Assembly (NCBI RefSeq): GCF_900113285.1
Contig: NZ_FOOT01000001.1
Coordinates: 248,001 to 312,000, forward strand
Direction of reading: 5' to 3'
DNA length: 64,000 bases
From: Pontibacter chinhatensis
Lineage (GTDB): Bacteria; Bacteroidota; Bacteroidia; Cytophagales; Hymenobacteraceae
The position numbers and the translations under genes were made by a program. The notes under the pieces are model-generated. The model did not search any database and had not been told where the DNA came from. It was given only the letters and a program-made list of their open reading frames with translations. Positions 17,017 to 26,396 of this stretch are shown here, piece by piece; the first letter of the stretch is position 1, and each line of letters begins with the position of its first letter.

Positions 17017-17895
17017 ATGAGAAAACATCTATTCAAAGCCTCTGTCCTACTGCTTGCCGGTAGTTTATCGCTTTCCTCGTGCGTGGTTTCTAAAAAGAAA
17101 TATGACGACCTGATGGCCCGTAAAAATGCACTCGAGGTGGATAAGGCTGGTCTGCAAAAAGAAAAATCATCGCTGGAGAAAGATAAATCGAGCCTGGAGG
17201 CAGCTAAGGCAAGCCTGGAGGAAGAGCGCGCCAAACTGGAGCAGGAAAAACGGGAGTATGAGCAGAGCCTGGCCAAAGCCCTGAAAGAGGGAAAATCACT
17301 GAGCGAGACCCTGAACATGAGCAAATCGCAGGTGGAGCGCCTGAACGCTGACCTGAAAGCCCGTGAGGCAAGGCTGGCCGAGCTGCAGCGCATTCTGGAT
17401 GAGAAAGATGCCGCCGTGGCCAACCTGCGCAACCGCGTGAGCAATGCCCTGCTTGGCTTCAACGATAAAGACCTGACCGTAGAGGTACGCAACGGCAAAG
17501 TATACGTGTCGCTTGCAGAGCAATTGCTGTTCAACTCCGGCTCTACCAAAGTAGACCCGAAAGGCGTGGATGCCCTGCGCAAGCTGGCTGCCGTGCTCAA
17601 AGAGCAGCAGGATGTGAACGTGGTGGTAGAAGGACATACCGACGATGTGCCGATAGCCAGAGGTACGGTAGGCATGCAGGACAACTGGGACCTGAGTGTG
17701 CTGCGCGCCACGGAGATTACGCGCATCCTGGCCAATGCCGGCGTGGACCCAACCCGCGTGACGCCATCAGGCCGCTCGAAGTACGTGCCATTGGATGAGG
17801 CCAAGACCAAAGAAGCCCGCCAGAAAAATCGCCGTACCGAGATCATCCTGACGCCGAAACTCGATGAGCTGTTCCAGATTCTGGAGACAACCTAA
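17017..17895 (+). CDS. OmpA-family lipoprotein with long coiled coil
   Basis: This 292-residue lipoprotein anchors the outer membrane to peptidoglycan. The signal peptide ends SLSSC. A charged coiled coil of about 110 residues follows (heptads of KAGLQKEKSSLEKDKSSLE type), then an OmpA C-terminal domain (about 155-280) with the peptidoglycan-binding region VVVEGHTDDVPI ... NWDLSVLRATEITRIL ... KNRRTEI. The coiled coil probably acts as a trimeric or dimeric spacer. The gene is single, with its own -7 element and terminator. Confidence 0.92.
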   Translation: MRKHLFKASVLLLAGSLSLSSCVVSKKKYDDLMARKNALEVDKAGLQKEKSSLEKDKSSLEAAKASLEEERAKLEQEKREYEQSLAKALKEGKSLSETLNMSKSQVERLNADLKAREARLAELQRILDEKDAAVANLRNRVSNALLGFNDKDLTVEVRNGKVYVSLAEQLLFNSGSTKVDPKGVDALRKLAAVLKEQQDVNVVVEGHTDDVPIARGTVGMQDNWDLSVLRATEITRILANAGVDPTRVTPSGRSKYVPLDEAKTKEARQKNRRTEIILTPKLDELFQILETT

Positions 17896-17902
17896 GCAGC
17901 AG

Positions 17903-17960
17903 TATACTTAAAGTATAAGAAGACAGCCAGCCCCTTTGCAAAGGAGCTGGCTGTTTTGTT
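17903..17960 (+). terminator. Terminator with an inverted motif pair at its left flank
   Basis: The stem ACAGCCAGC / GCTGGCTGT (inner part CCTTTGCAAAGG) is followed by TTTTGTTTT. Immediately before it, TATACTT (17903-17909) and AAGTATA (17911-17917) face each other around one base. Confidence 0.85.
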
Positions 17961-18021
17961 TTAACGTGTGCCGTGTCTGGTTCCAGGTATACTTTGGATA
18001 CAAACAAAGCAGCAATTTTAT

Positions 18022-18147
18022 AACTCAAGTTGCGATTAACACACCCCTAACCCCTCCCAAGAGGGGAATTATACTACACAATCAGGAATCTCCCTCTTGG
18101 GAGGGGCGGGTTTACACCTTCCCATTAAACTAATTGCAACTTGAGTT
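18022..18147. repeat. 126-bp nested inverted repeat (MITE-like)
   Basis: The outer arms AACTCAAGTTGC (18022-18033) and GCAACTTGAGTT (18136-18147) are perfect complements. Inside them a second pair, CCCCTCCCAAGAGGG and CCCTCTTGGGAGGGG (18051-18106), also pairs almost perfectly. The inner unit resembles the CCCCTCCTT repeats at 13282 and 34261. It fills most of the 339-bp gap between the OmpA lipoprotein and the DUF2062 gene, and no frame is coding. Confidence 0.75.
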
Positions 18148-18234
18148 TTATACTTGTTGTTTGATATCTGGCCCGAAAGGGCGGTGATTTATACTTCTGA
18201 TGGTGTATAATAGAAAGGTTTTTTGAAGTATAGC

Positions 18235-18744
18235 CTACGCCACACTGCCCCCTGCCCCGGAAAGTCCCGTTTTTGGTAGCACCCGTTGCAGCAGCGGCAG
18301 CAGCATAAAGTATAGCGCCACCCCTGTCGGCACCGAGAGCATGGCCCATGCCGCGATACCGGCCAGGTTTGCCATCCAGAGGCTGTTGATCGCATCCAGC
18401 CAGTCGGCCTTAAACATGGCCTGCATCTCGGCCAGTGTCAGGCGTAGCTCTCCTAATCCAAAGAAGGAAATGCCCAGCCGGATAAACGGAATAGCCAGCA
18501 GCAGTTGCAGGGGCTGCACCAGGTAGCTCACCAAGACTGTGGCCGCAATATTCAGGCGGAAACGCGCTGCCACGGCCGTGCTCAGCAAGGTGGTAACCCC
18601 AAGGGCGGGAATGATGCCGATAACGCTGCCCACCGCCACGGTCGCGGCCAAGGTGCGCGGGGTCATCCCCTGCCGAAGCAGGTTCGATACCGGCATCACG
18701 AGCCTCCGTTTCAGAAAGGTGGATATGACTTGCAATACAGCCAT
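18235..18744 (-). CDS. DUF2062 membrane protein
   Basis: This 169-residue inner-membrane protein of the DUF2062 family has no established function; relatives are often found next to glycosyltransferases. It shows the family core PRTLAATVAVGSVIGIIPALGVTTLL near residues 30-55, a second hydrophobic span ending VSYLVQPLQLLLAIPFIRLG, and a C-terminal span near 125-155. It stands alone here. The 301-bp spacer to the next gene (18745-19045) has no gene; it holds a small palindrome TAAGTAT-AA-ATACTTA (18897-18912) that includes one AAGTATA copy. Confidence 0.85.
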   Translation of the reverse strand: MAVLQVISTFLKRRLVMPVSNLLRQGMTPRTLAATVAVGSVIGIIPALGVTTLLSTAVAARFRLNIAATVLVSYLVQPLQLLLAIPFIRLGISFFGLGELRLTLAEMQAMFKADWLDAINSLWMANLAGIAAWAMLSVPTGVALYFMLLPLLQRVLPKTGLSGAGGSVA

Positions 18745-19045
18745 TGGCAGAACAGCAGTTAACGTTTTTTAGTGGAAAATGAGTGGTAATGATGATTGCG
18801 GAAAGCTCCCTCAGGAAGATCTTCTGCAGGTGCTCTTTATACGCATCCGACTACAAAAGTAACCTGCTGATCTGCCATTTGTTTTAAGTTTTGCAGTAAG
18901 TATAAATACTTATTCCCATCTCTCCTGAAAACGCTGCCCCGCCCGGGGAATCAACATTAAAAATATTTAATAGAGTGGATTAAACCAGCCGGCTATATCG
19001 GTGTCTAAACCTGCAAGACTTACTATATAACATTCACACCATTTC

Positions 19046-21823
19046 ATGAAGAGGCTTTTTACCACCTTGTTAATGCTTGTAGCTGTACTGCAGGCATTTG
19101 CTCAGGCAACCACCGTAACGGGCGTCGTGCAGAGCAACAGTGACAAAACCCCATTGCCTGGTGCCAATGTCGTACTTACCCGCACCTCCGACGCCGCTAA
19201 ATCCGTGACTGCCACCGATGGCGAAGGACGCTTCCGGTTCGACCGCGTGGCGCAGGGACAGTATACGTTGGAAATCAACTACATCGGCTTTGAAAACTTT
19301 ACAAGAAACTTTCAGGTAGCCGGCAACCCGGTAAACCTGGGCCAGCTCATGTTGCGCGATGCGGCCACGGGCCTGCAGGAAGTGCAGATCATCGGCCGGG
19401 CACCGCTGGGCGAGCAGAAAGGCGATACCGCCCAGTTTAATGCCAAAGCGTTCAAAACGGCCCCTGACGCCAGCGCCGAGGAACTGGTAACGAAAATGCC
19501 GGGCGTAACCGTGGAGAACGGCCGCGTGCAGGCGCAGGGCGAGGACGTGCAGCAGGTGATGATCGACGGAAAGCGCTACGTAGGCGAAGATGTGAATTCT
19601 GCTATCCGTAACCTGTCGGCTGACATGGTGGAGAGCGTGCAGGTGTTCGACGCGCAAAGCGACCGCGCCGCCTTCAGCGGATTTGACGATGGCAACCGTG
19701 TGAAGACCCTGAACTTTGTGACCCGGAAAGACAAGCGAGAAGGCTATATGGGCAAGGCGTCGGCTGGCTACGGCACCGACGAGCGCTACATGCTGGGTGC
19801 CGTGGTGAACTACTTCAACGGCGACAGACGCCTGACCGTAACCGGGCTCACGAATAACATCAACATGTTCGATTTCTCAATCGGTGAGACTCCGGGTGGC
19901 GGTATGCGTGGCCGGAGAGGCTGGGGCGGCGGCTCCCCGAACGGCGTCATCAACACGAACACCCTTGGCCTGAACTACAATGACATTTGGGGCAAAAGGA
20001 TACAGGTGAGCGGTAACTACAACTACTCTAACCGCGACGTGATCAACAACCAGTACCGCTTCCGCGACTTTGTGAACAGCGATACCACTTATACTGAAAA
20101 CAGCCTGAACCAGGAACTGACCGACGCGCACCGCTTTAACTTCAGGTTGCAGTATAACATCAACGAGAACAACCGCCTGTTGGTAAGGCCAAGCCTGACG
20201 GTGCAGCGAAACGAGTCGCTGACAGGTCGTAATGCCAGCAACATCCTTAACGCGGAGACTCTGACTAACTCTTTGAACTCGGACAACTCTGAGACCAACA
20301 GCATTAACTTCGGTAACAATATTTTATACTCCCACCGTTTCGGCAACTCAGGCAGAATCCTGACAGCTGAATTTGACACGCGTTACAACACTTCCAACGG
20401 AGAAGGCTACCAGCTGGAGAATACCTCCAACTTCCTGAACCCAGAGCGCGACGTAACGCGCAACCAGTTCATCGATTCGGAGCGTAACAACTTCTCCTGG
20501 TCTGGTAACCTGGATTACTCGCAGCGCCTGGGCGAAAACTCACGCCTGCAGCTGGAGTACAACATCAGCAACCGCACCAACGACTCCGACCGCAGAACCT
20601 TTGACATGGTGGAGGGCGAAGGCTACAACAGCTTTAACATGCCGCTAAGCAACACGTTCACCAGCGACTACGTTGCGCAGCGCTTTGGCCCAAGCTACCA
20701 GTACAGAACTGATAAGGCTAGCTTCCAGTTGAATGCCCGCTACCAGCTGGCTACCCTGCGCGGCGAGAGCGAGTTCCCGCAGCAGCAGCCCCTGAAGCGC
20801 GACTTTAACAACGTGCTTCCGTCGGCCGAGTATGAGTATAAGTTCTCGCAGTCGAAAAACATCCGCGTGAACTTCAGCACCTCTACCCGCGAACCGTCGG
20901 TGGAGCAGCTGCAGAACGTGCTCAACATCTCTAACCCGCTGCAGCCACGCATAGGCAACCCAGCGTTGGAGCAGGAGTATGAGAACAGACTGTTTATGCG
21001 CTTCCGTACATTCAACGCGGAGACGAACAGGGTGTTCTTCATGGGCCTTTTCGGTACCATGACACAGGATTACATCACCAACAGTATTTATACCCGAGAC
21101 GTACCGTTTGACCTGCCGGAGGATTACTCTTACCGCCCTGGCGCCCGTTTCTCCCGTCCGGAGAACCTGGACGGCTACTGGAGCGTGCGGACGTTCTTTA
21201 ATTACGGCCAGCCATTAAACTTCATCAGCACCAACTTTAACCTAAACGGTTCAGTTGGCTACTCCAGAACACCGGGTATGATTGACGAAGAGCTCAACTA
21301 CGCCAACAACACCAACTTCAGGCTAGGCGTGAACCTGAGCAGCAACATCAGCGAGAAAGTGGACTTCAACATCTCGACCACAGGTAGCTATAACATGGTA
21401 GACAACACGCTGCGCACTACCCAGAACAACGACTTTTACACCCACAGCACGAACCTGCGCCTGAATACGATTTTCTGGAAAGGCCTGGTATACCGCACCG
21501 AGCTGAACCACCAGTACAACGGCGGCCTTTCTGCCGGGGTGGACAAGAGCTATGTGCTCTGGAACATGAGCCTGGGCAAGAAGATTTTCAAGAACCAGCA
21601 GGGTGAGGTTAGCCTGAGCGTAAACGATTTGCTGAAGCAGAACGTGAGCATTCAGCGTAACGTAGCCGCCGATTACATCGAGGACGTGCAGTCTACGGTG
21701 CTGCAGCGCTACTTTATGGTGACTTTTACCTACAACCTGCGCAAGTTCATTAGCGGCAGTGCCCCGGACATGAATGAAAACCGTGGCCCGGGTAACTGGG
21801 GCGGCAGACCTGGCGGACGATAA
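19046..21823 (+). CDS. Large outer-membrane beta-barrel receptor (TonB-dependent receptor-like)
   Basis: This 925-residue exported protein has a signal peptide (MKRLFTTLLMLVAVLQAFAQ), a carboxypeptidase-regulatory-like domain (about 22-105, GVVQSNSDKTPLPGANVVLTR ... YTLEINYIGFENF), a plug-like region (about 110-240, ELVTKMPGVTVENGRVQAQGEDVQQVMIDGK), and a long beta-barrel to the end. Gly-rich stretches RGRRGWGGGSPNG and the C-terminal GNWGGRPGGR are unusual. It resembles the Bacteroidota receptors that lack a partner SusD; the substrate is unknown. The gene contains no copy of the AAGTATA motif in 2.8 kb, unlike its surroundings. Confidence 0.88.
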   Translation: MKRLFTTLLMLVAVLQAFAQATTVTGVVQSNSDKTPLPGANVVLTRTSDAAKSVTATDGEGRFRFDRVAQGQYTLEINYIGFENFTRNFQVAGNPVNLGQLMLRDAATGLQEVQIIGRAPLGEQKGDTAQFNAKAFKTAPDASAEELVTKMPGVTVENGRVQAQGEDVQQVMIDGKRYVGEDVNSAIRNLSADMVESVQVFDAQSDRAAFSGFDDGNRVKTLNFVTRKDKREGYMGKASAGYGTDERYMLGAVVNYFNGDRRLTVTGLTNNINMFDFSIGETPGGGMRGRRGWGGGSPNGVINTNTLGLNYNDIWGKRIQVSGNYNYSNRDVINNQYRFRDFVNSDTTYTENSLNQELTDAHRFNFRLQYNINENNRLLVRPSLTVQRNESLTGRNASNILNAETLTNSLNSDNSETNSINFGNNILYSHRFGNSGRILTAEFDTRYNTSNGEGYQLENTSNFLNPERDVTRNQFIDSERNNFSWSGNLDYSQRLGENSRLQLEYNISNRTNDSDRRTFDMVEGEGYNSFNMPLSNTFTSDYVAQRFGPSYQYRTDKASFQLNARYQLATLRGESEFPQQQPLKRDFNNVLPSAEYEYKFSQSKNIRVNFSTSTREPSVEQLQNVLNISNPLQPRIGNPALEQEYENRLFMRFRTFNAETNRVFFMGLFGTMTQDYITNSIYTRDVPFDLPEDYSYRPGARFSRPENLDGYWSVRTFFNYGQPLNFISTNFNLNGSVGYSRTPGMIDEELNYANNTNFRLGVNLSSNISEKVDFNISTTGSYNMVDNTLRTTQNNDFYTHSTNLRLNTIFWKGLVYRTELNHQYNGGLSAGVDKSYVLWNMSLGKKIFKNQQGEVSLSVNDLLKQNVSIQRNVAADYIEDVQSTVLQRYFMVTFTYNLRKFISGSAPDMNENRGPGNWGGRPGGR

Positions 21824-21855
21824 TCCGCAACCAATACTTGTAGTTTAGTTAGTAG

Positions 21856-21887
21856 AGCCCGGGCCAGTTGGTCCGGGCTTTTTGTTT
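21856..21887 (+). terminator. Rho-independent terminator after the large receptor
   Basis: The stem AGCCCGGGCC / GGTCCGGGCT with one G-T pair and loop AGTT is followed by TTTTTGTTT. Confidence 0.88.
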
Positions 21888-21974
21888 GCCCACGGATTTT
21901 CCCGGGACCGTAAGTATAAATTAAAATTTAATTATAGCTTTAGCCTGTAAAAGTATAAACCACCAACACACGCC

Positions 21975-23120
21975 ATGCCTCTTCAGGAATCCTTTTTCCG
22001 GTTTGACTGGTTTGCAGCCATCCTGCTGGTGGGTGTGGTGCAGGGCTTTTTCCTGAGCCTGCTGTTTCTGGCCAGGCGGCCGCACCGGCAGCCGTACCAT
22101 CATTTGCTGCTGGCCGCGTTGGCCTTCACGTTCGGGGCACTGGTGCTGGAGGTTTTCCTTTGCTACAGCGGCCTGATGTTCCGGGTGCTGCCCCTGGTGG
22201 ATTTCTCGGAGCCGGCCAATTTTGCCATCGGCCCTCTCACCTACCTGCTTTTCCGCAGCCTGAACGGCAACAACTGGACGCGCAGGCAATGGCTGCATTT
22301 TATACCTTTCGGGCTATACTTGCTCTACCATGTGCTGTTTTACGTCCAGACGGAGGCAGTAAAGTATAACGCCTACATCAGCGCATACTTTCCGGATTGG
22401 GAGTACCTTCCGGTGACCATTACACTCGACTGGGACCCACTGCTCCTGACCAGGTATGTCAATGAGCTCACCATACTGCACGTCGTTATCTACATCGGTC
22501 TTTGCTTCCGGCTTCTCAGAAAGCAGCGTCCTGCCGGCGATGCGCCGAATCCATACTTTTACTCTTGGGCCAAATTTCTGCTATACTTTTTCGTGGCCTC
22601 CCTGCTCATGATACTTTTCGTGAAGCTAACTTACGAGCGTGACCTGGGCGACCACCTGCTGGCTGTTTTCCTGGTGCTCCAGCTTTTCTTTGCCAGTTTT
22701 AAAATCATTACCGATTCGGCTTTCTTCCAGCCGGTGGTGCAGGTAAAGTATGAAAAGTCGGCCTTGAGCGAAGAGGCAAAGCAGGATTTGCTGCAGAGAC
22801 TGAAGGCGGCTGAGCAGGAAAAGTTTTACACCCAGCCATCGGCCTCACTCCCAAACCTGGCCAAGCAGCTGCGCACCTCGCCGCATTACCTCTCCCAGAG
22901 CCTGAACGAGCGACTGGGCAAGAGTTTTTTTGAGTACCTGGCCGAGCTGCGCATCCAAGAGGCCAAAGCCATCCTCTCAGACCCGGCCCAGCAGCACCTG
23001 AAGGTGGAGGAAGTGGCCGAGCAGGTAGGCTACCTGTCAAAGTCGGCTTTCAGCGCGGCTTTTAAAAAGCAGACGGGGCAGACACCGGGCGAGTACCGGA
23101 AAAAGGCCATTCTGAGTTAG
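21975..23120 (+). CDS. AraC-family regulator with N-terminal membrane domain
   Basis: This 381-residue membrane-bound transcription factor has six or seven hydrophobic segments in the first 240 residues (for example ILLVGVVQGFFLSLLFLARR and FLLYFFVASLLMILFV). A linker follows, then an AraC helix-turn-helix pair at about 270-380 (LPNLAKQLRTSPHYLSQSLNERLGKSFFEYLAELR ... VGYLSKSAFSAAFKKQTGQTPGEYRK). Such proteins sense a signal at the membrane and act on DNA directly. Its target may be the neighbouring acyltransferase gene 95 bases downstream; this is inference. AAGTATA copies lie upstream at 21912 and just before the start at 21951. Confidence 0.9.
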   Translation: MPLQESFFRFDWFAAILLVGVVQGFFLSLLFLARRPHRQPYHHLLLAALAFTFGALVLEVFLCYSGLMFRVLPLVDFSEPANFAIGPLTYLLFRSLNGNNWTRRQWLHFIPFGLYLLYHVLFYVQTEAVKYNAYISAYFPDWEYLPVTITLDWDPLLLTRYVNELTILHVVIYIGLCFRLLRKQRPAGDAPNPYFYSWAKFLLYFFVASLLMILFVKLTYERDLGDHLLAVFLVLQLFFASFKIITDSAFFQPVVQVKYEKSALSEEAKQDLLQRLKAAEQEKFYTQPSASLPNLAKQLRTSPHYLSQSLNERLGKSFFEYLAELRIQEAKAILSDPAQQHLKVEEVAEQVGYLSKSAFSAAFKKQTGQTPGEYRKKAILS

Positions 23121-23214
23121 TTGGAGTACTTCCCTATAAAGTAGCACCTCGCACTTACAGGGAGATTCTTCCATTTGTGGCCTCCATCACTAGGTTTGCT
23201 CAAAACCTACTGCT

Positions 23215-24399
23215 ATGGAAAAATCAGATAAAATCAGACGTTACGAGTTCGACTGGCTGCGGGTGCTGGCCTTTTCGCTGCTCATCTTTTACCACACCGG
23301 CATGTTCTTCGTGAGCTGGGAGTGGCACGTTAAAAATCCCGAGATCAGCGAGGCGCTGGAGCGGCCGATGCTGTTTATGAACCAGTGGCGCATGTCGCTC
23401 ATCTTCCTTGTTTCGGGAGTGGGCGTATACTTTGCGATGGGCTACCGCAGCGCCGGCACCTTTGCCAAAGACAGGCTGAAGCGGATTTTCGTGCCGCTGC
23501 TGGTGGGCATGCTGCTTATCGTGCCGCCGCAGGTATACTTTGAGCGCGTGGTGCAGGGCACGGCCTCCGATTACCTGAGCTTCTACCCTTCTGTTTTTGC
23601 GCTGGAGCCTTACCCGGAGGGCAACTTTAGCTGGCACCACCTGTGGTACCTGGCCTACATTTTCTGCTACAGCCTTTTGCTCTTACCCCTGCTCATGTAC
23701 CTACGCCGCACAAGTATAAACGGGGCAAGTATAAAAGGTTGGATGCTGCTGGCCCTGCCGGCCATTTGGCTAAGCATAGGCGGCATCCTTCTAAACCAAC
23801 GCTTCCCGGCTACCAACGCCCTCATCGACGACTGGGCCAATCACTTTCTTTACATTTCGGTTTTCCTGATTGGCTTTATGCTGATGAAGCTGCCGCAGCT
23901 GCAGGACAAGGTAAGACGGCTGCGCTGGCACAGCCTGAGTATGGCCATCACCACCGTTACCATACTTTATACTTTCTATTGGTTTGAGGATGTCGATTTG
24001 AATGGCGCAGCGCTGGACGTATACTATGTCATCCGGCAGAGCAACCGTTGGTTCTGGCTTATGGCTATCCTGGGCTTTGCCATGCAGCACCTCAACCGCA
24101 AGCATAAGTACCTGGCGCAGGCCAACGAAATGGTCTACCCTTTCTACATCCTGCACCAAACGGTTATCGTGGCACTGGCGTTTTACCTGCTGGAGGCAGA
24201 CTGGAGCGTTGGCGCTAAGTTTACTTTCATCAGCCTGAGCACTTTTATACTTTGTTTTCTGCTGGTGCGCTACGTGGTTATGCCCCTCAACTGGCTCAGA
24301 GTGCCGTTTGGGCTGAAACCGGTGCAGAAGCGCAACGTTGCAGCGCCAAAGGCAACGGCTCCAGAGATGATGGTAGCTGTGACGGGAAAGCAAAGTTAA
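23215..24399 (+). CDS. Acyltransferase 3 family membrane protein
   Basis: This 394-residue integral membrane protein has about ten hydrophobic spans and the acyltransferase-3 signature at the N-terminus (YEFDWLRVLAFSLLIFYHTG with the conserved His), then RLKRIFVPLLVGML and a C-terminal YPFYILHQT motif. Members move acetyl or succinyl groups onto sugars or other outward-facing substrates; MdoC/OpgC-like proteins are related. The acceptor is unknown here. The gene carries six AAGTATA copies in 1.2 kb, one of the highest densities in the window. Confidence 0.9.
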   Translation: MEKSDKIRRYEFDWLRVLAFSLLIFYHTGMFFVSWEWHVKNPEISEALERPMLFMNQWRMSLIFLVSGVGVYFAMGYRSAGTFAKDRLKRIFVPLLVGMLLIVPPQVYFERVVQGTASDYLSFYPSVFALEPYPEGNFSWHHLWYLAYIFCYSLLLLPLLMYLRRTSINGASIKGWMLLALPAIWLSIGGILLNQRFPATNALIDDWANHFLYISVFLIGFMLMKLPQLQDKVRRLRWHSLSMAITTVTILYTFYWFEDVDLNGAALDVYYVIRQSNRWFWLMAILGFAMQHLNRKHKYLAQANEMVYPFYILHQTVIVALAFYLLEADWSVGAKFTFISLSTFILCFLLVRYVVMPLNWLRVPFGLKPVQKRNVAAPKATAPEMMVAVTGKQS

Positions 24400-24400
24400 T

Positions 24401-25372
24401 TTAGCGCAACCGCACCTTTCGAAGGCGGAAAGCTTTCTGGCGGGCTGGGATGCTGTAGAGCACCAGTCCGCCCATCACCAGCAGCATGCCCATGTTAGCC
24501 AGCGGTCCTGGCCAGGCAATGCCCAGAAGTATAATCTCGCCCACCAGCGTAGCAATGATCTCGATGGATTGGGTAGCTTCCACGGCGGCCAGAGCTGCGG
24601 AATTGTGGCGTACCATGTTCATGGCCACGAAGAATAGAACGCCGCCGATAACCCCGGAGCTCAGCGCGATGACCAGCGTACCGGTTACTTGCGACCCTCC
24701 GGGTAGCCCGGCCTCGCTGTAGCCGTAGATCATAAGGCAAAGCTGCACGGGCAGACTGCCGATGGCCATCCCTGCCACGCGCTGCATGGCGTTCAACTTC
24801 TGGCTTTCCTCTTCGGTGTGAAGCAGCACCTTGCGGTTGGCCAGCGGCCACAGCGCAGCCCCAATCAGCACCAGCACCACGCAAATCCAGAGGTCTTGCT
24901 GGGAGTAACTGCCATTGCGCTGGCTCCACTGCATCAGGGCAATGCCGGCAAGTATGAGCACCGACAGCAGCAGCGCCCGTACTGGGATGCGCCCGCGGGC
25001 ATCCTTGTAAATGAGCGGGGAAAGTAAGATGCCGGCCACAATGGTAAACTGGAACACGCCAGCTACCAGCCAGCCCGGACCAAAAAAGGCAGCAGAGGTA
25101 AGGAAAATGTACACAATCCCGAAAGCCAGTCCGCCCCAGCCCACCCACACCCACAGGTTTTGGCGCATGACGTGCAGGAGCGGCTTCAGCCTGCCTTGGG
25201 CCATCAGTAGGGGGACCAAAAGTATAGCCAGAAAGGTAGTGCGTAGGGCTACCGTCCAGGCCCAGTGGCCGCCTTCCGCCGATATATAGCTGTTGACCGT
25301 GTAGGTAGAGCTGAAAAACACACAGGCCAGCGAGCCAATGGCAATCGCTTTTAAATTATTATTCTGGTTCAT
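24401..25372 (-). CDS. DMT-superfamily efflux transporter (EmrE/EamA-like)
   Basis: This roughly 323-residue transporter has ten membrane spans of the drug/metabolite type, matching the family annotated as putative multidrug-resistance efflux protein. Starts at 25372 (MNQNNN) and 25396 are both possible; I prefer the shorter because the extra residues are polar and unconserved in style. The two-fold repeat is visible in paired small-residue spans. It ends one base after the convergent acyltransferase. The divergent side leads into an AraC regulator on the same strand, a plausible controller. Confidence 0.85.
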   Translation of the reverse strand: MNQNNNLKAIAIGSLACVFFSSTYTVNSYISAEGGHWAWTVALRTTFLAILLVPLLMAQGRLKPLLHVMRQNLWVWVGWGGLAFGIVYIFLTSAAFFGPGWLVAGVFQFTIVAGILLSPLIYKDARGRIPVRALLLSVLILAGIALMQWSQRNGSYSQQDLWICVVLVLIGAALWPLANRKVLLHTEEESQKLNAMQRVAGMAIGSLPVQLCLMIYGYSEAGLPGGSQVTGTLVIALSSGVIGGVLFFVAMNMVRHNSAALAAVEATQSIEIIATLVGEIILLGIAWPGPLANMGMLLVMGGLVLYSIPARQKAFRLRKVRLR

Positions 25373-25415
25373 AGCCGTCATCTCCTGAATTTGCAAATGT
25401 ACGGCCAGGGCCAGC

Positions 25416-26309
25416 TCAGGTCATGGCATTATCAGCCTCGTCTATGGTACTTTTGGAACCAGCCTGTTGCTGACGCAGCTGCAGGGGGGGAATGCCGGTC
25501 ATCCGGCGGAAGAAGCGCACAAAGTAAGAGGCATCCTCAAAACCCAGCCTGTAGGCGATTTCCTTCACCGACAGCGTGCTGAAGTATAGCAGTCGCTTGC
25601 TCTCGATCAGCAGCCTGTTGTGCAGCATGTCAGCTACCGTCACACCCAGTGATTGCCTGCAGATGTTGTTTAAGTGTTTGGGTGTAATGCCAATGCGTTC
25701 AGCGTAGTAGGAAACAGGGAGATGCTCCTTAAAATGCTGCTCCACCAACGTGCTCAACTGAAAGATACGTTCACTGTACCGGCCGGGTGTGAGCTGAGCA
25801 ATCTGCAGGTGCGCCTCGCGGAGCAGGTACCGGAGCAAGGTATACAGCAGGCGCGAGAGAATGGTATAATCCGGAACTGGCATCTCCAACTCCTGCTCCA
25901 TCAGTTGCACCAGTTGCTCGAAGGTTTTCTGTAAATGCGGCGGCAGGTCGAGGTACGGGTGCTGGTAGGCGGCCCCGAAAAGCACCAGCACCTCATGCGC
26001 CGTCAGGCCCGTGGTTTGCAACAGGCTCTCCCGGAAAGCCACAATCTTGCCTTGCTCCTGCCGGGCCACCCGTTGGTGCGCCTGCCCCGGCCCCAACAGA
26101 AATACCCGGCCAGCAACCATCTCGTAGCGCCTGAAATCAATCAGGTTGTCGCCTCCCCTGGTTTCCTGCACATAGATAAGCTGGTAGGCGTTGTGCCGGT
26201 GGGGCACGGCTGAAAGCTCGCTGGCAAAATCCTGAAGGGGCCACACGGCCAGCTCCTGCGTTTGCAGCAGTTCCTGTATGGGCAAGGGCTCAGGCTTCGG
26301 CTTTTTCAT
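25416..26309 (-). CDS. AraC-family transcriptional regulator
   Basis: This roughly 297-residue cytosolic regulator has an N-terminal cupin-like sensor (about 15-150, including HRHNAYQLIYVQE and GRVFLLGPGQAHQ) and a C-terminal AraC domain (about 190-285, ISVKEIAYRLGFEDASYFVRFFRRMTGIPPLQLR type). The start at 26309 is preferred to 26333, since the longer form would read through a motif copy (AAGTATAAA on the plus strand at 26317). It lies just upstream of the efflux transporter on the same strand, 43 bases away, so it may control it. Confidence 0.88.
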   Translation of the reverse strand: MKKPKPEPLPIQELLQTQELAVWPLQDFASELSAVPHRHNAYQLIYVQETRGGDNLIDFRRYEMVAGRVFLLGPGQAHQRVARQEQGKIVAFRESLLQTTGLTAHEVLVLFGAAYQHPYLDLPPHLQKTFEQLVQLMEQELEMPVPDYTILSRLLYTLLRYLLREAHLQIAQLTPGRYSERIFQLSTLVEQHFKEHLPVSYYAERIGITPKHLNNICRQSLGVTVADMLHNRLLIESKRLLYFSTLSVKEIAYRLGFEDASYFVRFFRRMTGIPPLQLRQQQAGSKSTIDEADNAMT

Positions 26310-26396
26310 GAGGAAAGTATAAACCGGCTGCAAGGTAAGTATAAAAGCTGCCCTTTATACGTTGCCAGCGCCGATTTATACTTTGGCCGCTGCTGC

